Shown here piece after piece: positions 46,541-52,584 of a stretch of 52,584 bases of DNA. The DNA is from an uncultured Marinobacter sp. (lineage in GTDB: Bacteria; Pseudomonadota; Gammaproteobacteria; Pseudomonadales; Oleiphilaceae). The DNA lies in contig NZ_CAMPJO010000020.1 in the NCBI RefSeq assembly GCF_946886895.1, positions 1-52,584 of the forward strand, given 5' to 3'. Below the pieces are notes generated by a model, which saw nothing but the letters and a program-made list of their open reading frames with translations, was not told the DNA's origin and did not search any database. Made by a program: the position numbers and the translations under genes. The number at the start of each line of letters is the position of its first letter. Position 1 is the first letter of the stretch.

Positions 46541-46567
46541 TTAACGAATCAGCCCAGAGTCTATTCC
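46541..46567 (-). promoter_or_regulatory. ECF-type promoter of the Ala/Ser-rich protein gene
   Basis: GGAAT (46567-46563), 16-base spacer, CGTTAA (46546-46541), 36 bases upstream of the ATG. It matches the two promoters between the sigma and subtilase genes in both boxes and spacing. Confidence 0.65.
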
Positions 46568-46608
46568 ATAAAAATTCAAAAAAATGTCGGGACGCCACGA
46601 CAGATCGT

Positions 46609-48501
46609 TCAGCGCCCGTCTTCCGGCGGCGTCCACACCGGAATCTCCCGACTCGGCTCCTGCGCCTCCCAGTCCTGCTGCATGGCCGTGCTCAGCGCGG
46701 ATTCCAGTTTCATGAACAGTTCACCGTACCGGGGGCTGAAACTGATCCCCTCTTCAATTTCCTTCCAGGCCTCGAACAGTTCATCTTCATGGGCGGCCTC
46801 ATTTTCCACAAACGCCCAGGTCATCTGCTTGGCGCGCAGCGGGTGCACGCCCATGGCGGTCAGGGCGTGGCCACCAAGCTCCAGCGCCGAGTGGTAAGTC
46901 TCGCTGACCACATCGTCGGCGCCCGCTTCCCGCAACCGATAGCTATGGCCTCGGTCAAACGCCCGGGCCAGCACCCACACCCCCGGATAGAACCGCTTCA
47001 CATGTTCCACCATCTGCACGGCGCGGTCCCGGTCATCAATGGCGACAACCAGCAGGCGCGCCTGTTCAATGCCGGCGGTTTCCAGCAGCTCCGGGCGGCT
47101 GGCATCGCCGAAATAACTCTTGATCTGAATCTGTCGCACATTTTCGATCTGCTCGATCTCATGATCCAGCACCACGATGGGAATGTTGTTGGCGCGCAGC
47201 AGACGGCAGACAATCTGGCCAAACCGGCCCACCCCGGCGACAATCACCGGCGCCTGCTCCTCGATGGCGTCCGAGTCCCGCTCGTCGTTCTTGGCACGCC
47301 GGTAGCGGGGCAGCACGAGCCGGTCGTAGGCGATAAACAGCAGTGGTGTGAGGAACATGGAAATAGCCACCACCAGCGACAGAACCTGGGAAATTTCCAC
47401 CGGAATCACGTGGTTCTGAACGCTGTAGGTCAACAACACGAAACCGAACTCACCCGCCTGGGCCAGCCCCAGGGTAAACAGCCAGCCATTGCTGCCACGC
47501 ACCCGGAACAACAACGCCAGCAGCAACAGGATGAGGGCCTTGACCACAATCACCGCGACCGACAAGGTGAGTACCGTGCCCCACTGGGCCACCAGCACAT
47601 CGAAGTTGATACCCGCGCCCACGGTAATAAAGAACAGCCCCAGCAACAGCCCCTTGAAGGGCTCAATGTTGGCCTCCAGCTCATGCCGGAATTCACTGTT
47701 GGCCAACACCACGCCCGCCAGAAAAGCCCCGAGCGCTGGCGACAGGTTCACCAGGCTCATCAAGGCGGCAATGCCGATCACCAGCATCAGAGCGGTGGCG
47801 GTGAACACTTCCCGCAAGCCCGACTGCACCACATACCGGAACAGCGGACGGCTGAGGTAAACGCCCCCGACAATCACCGCCGCCACGGCGGCAACCACCA
47901 CCAACGCGTGCGCCCAGCCCGGCAGGTGTGCCACCAGGCTCAGCCCCGCCGTGTGCGCGTCTCCACCGTCGGCCGCGCCCATCAGTTCCGGCAGCGCCAA
48001 TAGCGGTATCAGGGCCAGCATGGGAATCACCGCAATATCCTGGAACAGCAACACCGAAAAGGCGCTGCGACCACCCTCGGTTTTTCCCAGCCCTTTTTCA
48101 TTGAGGGTCTGCAGCACAATGGCCGTGGAGGAGAGCGCAAAGATCAGCCCCACGGTCAGCGCGGTTTGCCACACCAGGCCCAGCCACCAGGCCACCGCCA
48201 TGCCTGCGGCTGTGGTCAGCGTAACCTGCAGGCCACCCAGGCCCACCAGCCGCACTCGCATGGCCCAGAGTGCTTTCGGATCCAGCTCCATGCCCACCAG
48301 GAACAGCATCATCACCACGCCAAACTCGGCAAAATGCTGAATGGTGCTCGCTTCCTGACCCACCAGGCCCGTGACCGGACCAATCACCACGCCCGCGACC
48401 AGATAGCCCAGTACCGACCCCAGACCGAACCGCTTGGCCAACGGCACCGCAATGACCGCCGCCACAAGATAAATAAACGCCTGGATAAAATACGCTGTCA
48501 T
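46609..48501 (-). CDS. CPA2 monovalent cation:proton antiporter with RCK domain (KefB/C-like)
   Basis: A 630-aa inner-membrane protein. Twelve or so membrane helices occupy about 1-390 (GYLVAGVVIGPVTGLV, FLVGMELDPKALWAMR, FALSSTAIVLQTLNEKG), followed by a TrkA-N/RCK nucleotide-binding domain (PVIVAGVGRFGQIVCRLL, about 405-540) and a C-terminal tail. Similar in build to glutathione-gated potassium efflux proteins. No ancillary KefF/KefG gene is adjacent. It is 20 bases downstream of the DUF486 gene on the same strand. Confidence 0.85.
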   Translation of the reverse strand: MTAYFIQAFIYLVAAVIAVPLAKRFGLGSVLGYLVAGVVIGPVTGLVGQEASTIQHFAEFGVVMMLFLVGMELDPKALWAMRVRLVGLGGLQVTLTTAAGMAVAWWLGLVWQTALTVGLIFALSSTAIVLQTLNEKGLGKTEGGRSAFSVLLFQDIAVIPMLALIPLLALPELMGAADGGDAHTAGLSLVAHLPGWAHALVVVAAVAAVIVGGVYLSRPLFRYVVQSGLREVFTATALMLVIGIAALMSLVNLSPALGAFLAGVVLANSEFRHELEANIEPFKGLLLGLFFITVGAGINFDVLVAQWGTVLTLSVAVIVVKALILLLLALLFRVRGSNGWLFTLGLAQAGEFGFVLLTYSVQNHVIPVEISQVLSLVVAISMFLTPLLFIAYDRLVLPRYRRAKNDERDSDAIEEQAPVIVAGVGRFGQIVCRLLRANNIPIVVLDHEIEQIENVRQIQIKSYFGDASRPELLETAGIEQARLLVVAIDDRDRAVQMVEHVKRFYPGVWVLARAFDRGHSYRLREAGADDVVSETYHSALELGGHALTAMGVHPLRAKQMTWAFVENEAAHEDELFEAWKEIEEGISFSPRYGELFMKLESALSTAMQQDWEAQEPSREIPVWTPPEDGR

Positions 48502-48520
48502 TCAGCAGACCCACCGGTGA

Positions 48521-48877
48521 TCACGCGACACCCCACTTGCTACGGAACATGAAAAAAACCGCGCCAAGAATACACAGGCCGGCCCACAGATAATCCAGTT
48601 TGAGTGGCTCCTTCATGTAAAAGTAGGCAAACGGAACGAAAACCGACAGCGTAATCACCTCTTGCAGGATCTTGAGCTGCCCCAACGACAAAACGCCGTA
48701 ACCAATGCGATTGGCCGGAACCTGTAACAGGTACTCGAACAAGGCAATGCCCCAACTGGCGAGAGCCGCGACAAGCCAGGGTTTGGTGCTGAGATCCTTC
48801 AGGTGGGCATACCAGGCAAACGTCATAAAGACGTTGCTCAGAGAAAGAAGCAGAATGGTTAATCCGATTTCACGCAT
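48521..48877 (-). CDS. DUF486 / DMT-like small membrane protein
   Basis: A 118-aa inner-membrane protein with four helices. It matches the DUF486 family by TFAWYAHLK, WGIALFEYLLQVPANRIGY and LKILQEVITL. Probably a small drug/metabolite-transporter-like protein of unknown substrate. It precedes the cation antiporter and may share a transcript. A 20-base palindrome lies 105 bases upstream. Confidence 0.8.
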   Translation of the reverse strand: MREIGLTILLLSLSNVFMTFAWYAHLKDLSTKPWLVAALASWGIALFEYLLQVPANRIGYGVLSLGQLKILQEVITLSVFVPFAYFYMKEPLKLDYLWAGLCILGAVFFMFRSKWGVA

Positions 48878-48981
48878 TGCGTTTTGTATCCCTCCGCGAC
48901 CAGGAAGCGATAATTATGAACAGCAGGCCAGCATCCATTTACGGCTCTTTGGACAGATGCAGGTCTGCCAAGATTAAAGAT

Positions 48982-49001
48982 AGTGACACTATAGTGTCAC
49001 T
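48982..49001. promoter_or_regulatory. Perfect 20-base palindrome
   Basis: AGTGACACTA followed by its exact complement TAGTGTCACT, in the 258-base gap between the DUF486 gene and the next plus-strand gene. It looks like an operator for a dimeric regulator, which is not encoded next to it. Confidence 0.5.
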
Positions 49002-49135
49002 TGGTGGGTGAGGCCATCACCGCTAAAAAGCTTGGCGTTGCGGCGTACCGGAGCGCATTTTAGGCGCGTCCGCCAACTACTAGAATATAGTCGTAGAGTG
49101 ATAATCACCCCGTTCAGGTTTGGAGAACAATCGTC

Positions 49136-49597
49136 GTGAGTAACAACAACTCCCGGGAGCAGGAATTGTTCGAAGGGCTCAAAGCCCTCTCTGACAGTGC
49201 CTTTCCAAAGGAATGCGCCACTTGCGGTCGCGTTTACCGGTCGCCGCAGGATTTTGTGCAACAGTCAGCAGACATCGCTGGCCGCTCCGGCCACAAGCGG
49301 GTCTTCGTTAACACGACCCTCAAGGGCCTCTCGCGATACGCCATCAGCAATCACCGATCCGCCAAGGCCCGGCTGGAGACTGCCGACCATCAGAAAATGC
49401 CCTCGTCAAAGCCTTTTGACCGATTCGAGATCGAAAAAAGCCCTCGACCTTTTTATACAGCCTCAACGCTGAAAGTAAGGGGCGTCCGGCGGTCATCGGC
49501 CGCGTACTGCTGCGATTGGTTATGCGGGTTCATCGGAAGGACCGACCCAGAACAATGGATTGTGTGCGATTTCCCAAAGATAGCCGTCAGGGTCTGA
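49136..49597 (+). CDS. Hypothetical protein with CxxC, probably 3'-truncated or chimeric at the cassette array
   Basis: GTG at 49136 has GGAG upstream. The first 52 residues look like a genuine conserved domain with a CATCG zinc-type motif (FPKECATCGRVYRSPQDF). The remaining frame runs through the first attC site (49461-49525) and into the antisense VOC gene, which real coding would not do. So the native C-terminus was probably lost when the cassette array joined here, after about residue 55-100. Function is unknown. Confidence 0.45.
   Translation: MSNNNSREQELFEGLKALSDSAFPKECATCGRVYRSPQDFVQQSADIAGRSGHKRVFVNTTLKGLSRYAISNHRSAKARLETADHQKMPSSKPFDRFEIEKSPRPFYTASTLKVRGVRRSSAAYCCDWLCGFIGRTDPEQWIVCDFPKIAVRV
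49461..49525 (+). other. Integron attC site 1 (recombination site)
   Basis: Left core CCTCAAC (49461-49467) and right core GTTATGC (49519-49525), 65 bases. The right core is the exact complement of GCATAAC at 49948-49954, as expected for the two ends of one cassette. Orientation left to right points an integrase to the left, but none is seen. Confidence 0.6.
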
Positions 49598-49936
49598 AAA
49601 GTAGCCTGCATAGCCACCCCACTCCGTCTTTCGGGCGGACTTCGTGACAACAGCGCCCGCGGAAGCAGCCTGAGACATGACTTGGTCAACTTCATCTTCT
49701 GAACTTACATTGTGCGCCAGACTGAACCCAGCGAAGCCTCCGGAAGCTGCACCTACCTGCGCATCTTCCGCTAGTGCGTCACGACCATATAAGCCCAGCC
49801 ATGTGCCGTTCAAAGTAAAAAAGGCTACTTCCGGCGGAGAGTCCATTCGGGGAAAGCCAAGCCCCCTTTCATAGAACTCAATCGAACGCTGTATATCACT
49901 CACGCCCAAAGTAATCATACTAATCCGTGCCTTCAT
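49520..49936 (-). CDS. VOC (glyoxalase/bleomycin-resistance fold) family protein on a cassette
   Basis: A 138-aa VOC-fold protein. ISMITLGVSDIQRSIEFYER starts the first betaalphabeta module, and GGYAGYFSDPDGYLWEIAHN ends the second with the metal-site Glu. Members include lyases, dioxygenases and antibiotic-binding proteins; the role here is unknown. Start at 49936 has GGAGG upstream. The stop codon TAA lies inside the attC core at 49519-49525. The gene runs opposite to the array direction. Base composition is lower in GC than the rest of the window. Confidence 0.8.
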   Translation of the reverse strand: MKARISMITLGVSDIQRSIEFYERGLGFPRMDSPPEVAFFTLNGTWLGLYGRDALAEDAQVGAASGGFAGFSLAHNVSSEDEVDQVMSQAASAGAVVTKSARKTEWGGYAGYFSDPDGYLWEIAHNPLFWVGPSDEPA

Positions 49937-49947
49937 AATTCCTCCCG

Positions 49948-50002
49948 GCATAACGCCCGCCATCACCGGTGCCAAAAACGGCACCACCGCTCACCGCTAT
50001 TA
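49948..50002 (+). other. Integron attC site 2 (degenerate)
   Basis: Left core GCATAAC (49948-49954) complements the right core of site 1. A central GGTGCC-AAAAAC-GGCACC hairpin follows. The right core is degenerate (GCTATTA, 49996-50002) and contains the LysE stop codon. 55 bases in total, weaker than the other sites. Confidence 0.45.
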
Positions 50003-50635
50003 TCTCGTACTGGCAGCAAGGCGTGCGCCCAAGGCGACGAACAGAGCCCCAAGGCCTCGGTCCATCCATAAGCCAACTCGCCGATTTTGCATCAAGAATG
50101 CTCCTAATTTTGACCCCGCCAAAACCAAAGGTGGCTCTATGAAAGCCGCCACGACAATGATCAACGTTCCATGCAAGAACAACTGAGCACTCGCAGGACC
50201 AGCGCCTTCCACAACAAACTGCGGCAAGAAAGCAAGGAAGAATATGGCTACTTTCGGGTTAAGTGCAGATACAAGGACTCCTTGCCAATAGATCGAATGC
50301 ATCCGTTGATTGCTACCGTCCTCGTTGGATATAAACGAGTCACCACGCGACATCAGCATTTTTATACCAAGCCAGACTAGATACGCAGCACCTACCCACT
50401 TAACAACAGAAAATGCTAAGGCGGAAGTTGCAAGGATTGCGGAAAGACCCACCGCGGCCATTACTACATGCAACCCTGCGCCGGTCCATATGCCAATCAT
50501 CGCAGCGAACCCATGTCGACGTCCGTTGCGCAAGGTCTGCCCTAAAATGAACGCGATATCTGGGCCGGGGGACAAGTTCAGAAGAGCCGCCGCAGCAAGA
50601 AATGTCATCCAGTGGACTATAGTGTACTCAAACAT
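50000..50635 (-). CDS. LysE-family amino-acid/metabolite exporter on a cassette
   Basis: A 211-aa inner-membrane exporter of the LysE/RhtB family. The N-terminal signature LNLSPGPDIAFILGQTLRNG and about six hydrophobic helices (WTGAGLHVVMAAVGLSAIL, YWQGVLVSALNPKVAIFFLA) are present. It exports amino acids or small metabolites. It is encoded opposite to the cassette direction, with its stop codon inside an attC core. Confidence 0.85.
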   Translation of the reverse strand: MFEYTIVHWMTFLAAAALLNLSPGPDIAFILGQTLRNGRRHGFAAMIGIWTGAGLHVVMAAVGLSAILATSALAFSVVKWVGAAYLVWLGIKMLMSRGDSFISNEDGSNQRMHSIYWQGVLVSALNPKVAIFFLAFLPQFVVEGAGPASAQLFLHGTLIIVVAAFIEPPLVLAGSKLGAFLMQNRRVGLWMDRGLGALFVALGARLAASTR

Positions 50636-50682
50636 TGCGAAACCCCTTTGTTCTCATTCTTGGCAACCGCCGCGCAGTAACT

Positions 50683-50767
50683 TTATAACGCCGCTCAGCA
50701 CGCGCGGCTTTGAAATGGAGGCGCAGCCGCAATGTAAAAGCCGGCGCCGTGACTGGCCTTGTTAGGG
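50683..50767 (+). other. Integron attC site 3
   Basis: Left core TTATAAC (50683-50689), right core GTTAGGG (50761-50767), 85 bases. The inner arms pair well: CACGCGCGGCTTT with AAAGCCGGCGCCGTG apart from one extra C. This is the imperfect fold expected of attC. Confidence 0.75.
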
Positions 50768-50783
50768 CTACTGCGCTATATTT

Positions 50784-50800
50784 GTACGGAGTTTCCGTAC
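50784..50800. promoter_or_regulatory. YefM-type operator 1
   Basis: Palindrome GTACGGA-GTT-TCCGTAC, 14 bases upstream of the first yefM-like gene. YefM proteins bind GTAC-containing palindromes to repress their own operon. Confidence 0.6.
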
Positions 50801-50814
50801 GTAATGGTGAAATT

Positions 50815-51087
50815 ATGGATATCATCAGTGTAAATAAATTCAGAGACAATCTGAAAAGTCTTGTAGAACAAGTCATTAGTAGACACGAGCCCCTCAAGGT
50901 GACACGCCGTGCCGGAGAGGCTTTCGTGATCATGAGTGCTGAAGACTGGGAAAGAGAGCAAGAAACCCTCCATGTCCTTCAGAACCGAGACCTGATGCAA
51001 CAAATTGCGGCCTCCCTTGATACTCACAGCCGTGGCCAAGGATACACACCTGATGATGAGCAGATGAATGAGATCACTGGTATTTGA
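50815..51087 (+). CDS. YefM/Phd-family antitoxin 1
   Basis: A 90-aa antitoxin. MDIISVNKFRDNLKSLVEQV and KVTRRAGEAFVIMSAEDWE form the Phd/YefM DNA-binding fold, with a disordered toxin-wrapping C-terminus. It neutralises the YoeB-type toxin encoded next, whose gene starts 20 bases before this one ends. It lies in a cassette bounded by attC sites 3 and 4 and carries its own promoter region. Confidence 0.85.
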   Translation: MDIISVNKFRDNLKSLVEQVISRHEPLKVTRRAGEAFVIMSAEDWEREQETLHVLQNRDLMQQIAASLDTHSRGQGYTPDDEQMNEITGI

Positions 51088-51340
51088 GGGCAACACTTGG
51101 GAAGCCTATGAAAAGATGCGCGAGAAAGACCAGAGGCTGCACAAAGCCCTCCGCAAGCTGCTGAAAGAAATGCTCCGGTCTGAAGATCCATCCGCTGGCA
51201 CCGGCAAACCTGAACCACTCAAACACAACTTATCAGGCTTGTGGTCAAGACGCATCTCACAGAAGGACAGGCTGATATACCGGTTCGATGACAAATCCAT
51301 TTATATTTTCGCCATTGGAGGACATTACGATCAGTCCTAG
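51068..51340 (+). CDS. YoeB-family mRNA interferase toxin 1
   Basis: A 90-aa RelE-fold ribosome-dependent RNase. The YoeB active-site features are there: Glu in GKPEPLKH, Arg in LWSRRISQ, and the C-terminal His-Tyr in GGHYDQS, with three extra residues beyond the usual HY end. It cleaves mRNA at the ribosome when freed from the antitoxin. The stop codon lies in the left core of attC site 4. Confidence 0.85.
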   Translation: MRSLVFEGNTWEAYEKMREKDQRLHKALRKLLKEMLRSEDPSAGTGKPEPLKHNLSGLWSRRISQKDRLIYRFDDKSIYIFAIGGHYDQS

Positions 51341-51412
51341 CGCCCGGCTCACGCGCCGGTTTGGAGCCGCGAAGCGGCGGAAAATCGGTCGCTGTGCAGC
51401 CAATTGTTAAAT
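51335..51412 (+). other. Integron attC site 4
   Basis: Left core TCCTAGC (degenerate), right core GTTAAAT (51406-51412), 78 bases. The body is nearly identical to site 5: CGCCCGGCTCACGCGCCGG, then a hairpin GCCGC-GAA-GCGGC. In site 5 the hairpin is GCTGC-GAA-GCAGC, a compensatory change. Confidence 0.85.
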
Positions 51413-51447
51413 CCTTTGATGTACGCTATCCTGTTCATGGTCAACAT

Positions 51448-51457
51448 CCTGTACAGG
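51448..51457. promoter_or_regulatory. YefM-type operator 2
   Basis: Perfect palindrome CCTGTACAGG, with a related CCTGTTCATGG 19 bases upstream. It overlaps the ribosome site of the second yefM-like gene and contains the TGTACA core used by YefM. Confidence 0.55.
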
Positions 51458-51466
51458 AGAAACCTT

Positions 51467-51718
51467 GTGGATGCCATTAGCTACACAGCCGCTAGAACCA
51501 ACCTAGCAAAAACCATGGAGCAGGTCTGTGAAGACCATTCCCCTGTAATCATCACCCGGAGCAAGTCGCAGTCAGTGGTAATGATCTCCCTGGAGGACTA
51601 CGAGGCGCTCCAAGAAACTGCATACCTTCTGCGCGCACCCAAAAACGCACGGCGTTTGCTGGAATCCGTTGCCGAGCTGGAGCAAGGCGGTGGTCAAGAA
51701 AAGGAACTTCTTGAATGA
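51467..51718 (+). CDS. yefM: YefM-family antitoxin 2
   Basis: An 83-aa antitoxin, the same length as E. coli YefM and strongly similar in style (DAISYTAARTNLAKTMEQV, SLEDYEALQETAYLLRAP, NARRLLESV). GTG at 51467 is the start, six bases after AGGAGA; ATG codons upstream add a non-conserved leader. It overlaps the toxin gene by four bases. Located in the cassette between attC sites 4 and 5. Confidence 0.92.
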   Translation: MDAISYTAARTNLAKTMEQVCEDHSPVIITRSKSQSVVMISLEDYEALQETAYLLRAPKNARRLLESVAELEQGGGQEKELLE

Positions 51719-51969
51719 AACTCATCTTCTCCGAGAACGCCTGGGAAGACTATCTGTACTGGCAGAAAACCGACAAAAAGATTCTTAACCGAATCAACAA
51801 GCTGATCAAAGAGACCACGCGAGAACCGTTCGAAGGTGTTGGCAAACCAGAGCCCCTCAAACACAGTCTCGCCGGGTACTGGTCTCGCCGGATCAACGAA
51901 GAACACCGAATAGTTTACAAAGTCACGGATGACGCTTTGCTTATCGCCCAGCTTCGATATCACTACTGA
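51715..51969 (+). CDS. yoeB: YoeB mRNA interferase toxin 2
   Basis: An 84-aa toxin, identical in length to E. coli YoeB. Catalytic residues Glu46 (GKPEPLKH), Arg65 (YWSRRINE) and the terminal His83-Tyr84 (RYHY) are in place. It is a ribosome-dependent endoribonuclease. Its stop codon abuts the left core of attC site 5, so the gene fills its cassette. Confidence 0.92.
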   Translation: MKLIFSENAWEDYLYWQKTDKKILNRINKLIKETTREPFEGVGKPEPLKHSLAGYWSRRINEEHRIVYKVTDDALLIAQLRYHY

Positions 51970-52046
51970 TTTAACGCCCGGCTCACGCGCCGGTTTGGAG
52001 CTGCGAAGCAGCGGAAAATCGGTCGCTGTGCAGCCGATTGTTATGC
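51969..52046 (+). other. Integron attC site 5
   Basis: Left core ATTTAAC (51969-51975), the exact complement of the GTTAAAT right core of site 4, which proves these are the two ends of one cassette. Right core GTTATGC (52040-52046). 78 bases, folding into the same stem-loop as site 4. Confidence 0.88.
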
Positions 52047-52355
52047 CCTGTGCCCGATTTCGGATACAGCATTCCAAGGACGAATATTCTTCAGCTGGTC
52101 CTCTAGGGCATCTTCGGCAATCTCAGTGTCATAGGCTGCCTGAGCTCGCAACCAGTAGCCATTGGACAAACCAAAGAAACGACAGAGTCGCAGGTCCGTA
52201 TCTGCGGTAATCGCACGTTTTCCCGCAATAATCTGGCCGATCCGCTGAGCAGGCACCCCAATCTCTTTAGCCAAGCGGTATTGAGAAATACCCATCGGCT
52301 CAAGGAACTCTTCCTTCAGTAACTCGCCTGGCGTTACAGCTTCAATGTTGCGCAT
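52041..52355 (-). CDS. higA: HigA-family antitoxin
   Basis: A 104-aa antitoxin with a helix-turn-helix (YRLAKEIGVPAQRIGQIIAG, about residues 25-46) and the family start TPGELLKEEFLEPMGIS. It represses the higBA operon and binds the HigB toxin. AGGAGG precedes the ATG. It runs opposite to the array direction, on a cassette starting at attC site 5. Its partner toxin gene directly upstream is broken by the insertion sequence at the window end. Confidence 0.9.
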   Translation of the reverse strand: MRNIEAVTPGELLKEEFLEPMGISQYRLAKEIGVPAQRIGQIIAGKRAITADTDLRLCRFFGLSNGYWLRAQAAYDTEIAEDALEDQLKNIRPWNAVSEIGHRA

Positions 52356-52365
52356 GAGTTACCTC

Positions 52366-52530
52366 CTAATGGTAATCAACAATTTCGATATCTTCCGCGC
52401 CGGCCTTGGTCCAGCGGAAGCAAACCCGGAACTGCCTGTTGATTCGAATGCTGTGCTGACCTTGGCGGTCACCATGCAATGGCTCCAACATATTTCCGGG
52501 CGGTACTTTGAGATCATCCAACTGGCTTGC
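52366..52530 (-). pseudogene. higB: HigB toxin gene, 3' remnant cut by the insertion sequence
   Basis: The last 54 codons of a HigB/RelE-type RNase: SQLDDLKVPPGNMLEPLHGD, then QHSIRINRQFRVCFRWTKAG and the terminal IEIVDYH, ending at TAG 52366. Full-length HigB has about 92 residues, so some 38 N-terminal residues are missing. The break is exactly at the IS end (52531). higA starts 11 bases downstream. The toxin is presumably inactive, and higA must be transcribed from elsewhere, perhaps from the insertion sequence. Confidence 0.8.
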
Positions 52531-52584
52531 TGAACCGCCCCGGGTTTTGAGGAGGCTCCAGCATCTGAGAGAATGGAGCCATGA
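52531..52584 (+). mobile_element. Left end of an IS3-family-like insertion sequence (partial), second copy
   Basis: Starts TGAACCGCCCCGG and ends with GGAG and ATG at 52581-52583, reading out of the window. Bases 52531-52583 are identical to the reverse complement of 1-53. It interrupts higB. Two inverted copies of one element flanking the window explain why the assembly stops here. Confidence 0.6.

Noticed and set aside
46297..48003. A 568-codon plus-strand frame over the cation antiporter
   Set aside because: It is His/Gln-rich and low-complexity, antisense to a clear CPA2 antiporter with membrane helices and an RCK domain.
49030..49077. Stem-loop TTGGCG...CGCCAA before the gene at 49136 as an additional attC or attI site
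   Set aside because: The cores do not match RYYYAAC/GTTRRRY in either orientation, and no cassette end complements it.

Overview
The window looks like a complete contig from a GC-rich marine gammaproteobacterium, most likely Marinobacter or a close relative. That assignment rests on gene content (choline-betaine genes, a quaternary-amine ABC transporter, two Baeyer-Villiger-type monooxygenases, PntAB, AhpCF, many halophile-style regulators) and on protein style, not on a database search. The first 53 and last 54 bases are inverted copies of the same sequence. They look like the left end of an IS3-family insertion sequence whose first orf points out of the window at both sides. The left copy cuts a glycine-betaine-type ABC permease. 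The right copy cuts the higB toxin gene.

Layout. 1-10012: a probable uptake and breakdown cluster for an unknown quaternary amine or related compound. It holds an ABC permease remnant, binding protein, nitrilase-family hydrolase, amidohydrolase, an alpha/beta hydrolase lacking its nucleophilic serine, a GlxA/AraC regulator, an MmgE/PrpD protein and a large FAD/Fe-S D-2-hydroxyacid dehydrogenase. 10013-16516: housekeeping and small accessory genes (RcnB/CigR-like, ChaC-like, MarC, GlxA regulator with divergent hydrolase, a truncated dehydratase, a flavin monooxygenase). 16517-31000: TetR regulator, pntAB, patatin, lipoprotein, Old Yellow Enzyme with divergent HxlR regulator, RhlE helicase, lipid A-type acyltransferase, second monooxygenase, a large ECF sigma factor that seems to start at CTG, a YgjV-like protein and a nitronate monooxygenase. 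30970-35300: HDAC-like deacetylase, transglutaminase-like protein and ahpF/ahpC, each ahp gene preceded by an OxyR-like box. 35384-40600: the choline-to-betaine cluster betI-betB-betA plus a short BCCT-like transporter, with a BetI-type operator. 41020-48900: an Ldh-family reductase, then an ECF sigma/anti-sigma pair next to a secreted subtilase, an outer-membrane barrel and an Ala/Ser-rich exported protein, then a CPA2 cation/proton antiporter and a DUF486 protein.

49461-52530: an array of gene cassettes bounded by integron attC sites, with no integrase in the window (a CALIN-type cluster). Cassettes carry a VOC-family protein, a LysE exporter, two YefM-YoeB toxin-antitoxin pairs and a HigBA pair. 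The two best-matching attC sites differ by a compensatory base-pair change in a hairpin, which supports selection on the folded single strand.

The most novel signal is in 42175-46570. The bipartite motif GGAAT-N16-CGTTWA occurs three times: divergently between the ECF sigma gene and the subtilase gene, and again upstream of the Ala/Ser-rich exported protein. This defines a probable sigma regulon linking an envelope protease with an unusual surface or periplasmic protein. In the divergent pair the motif ends six bases before each ATG, which suggests leaderless transcripts.
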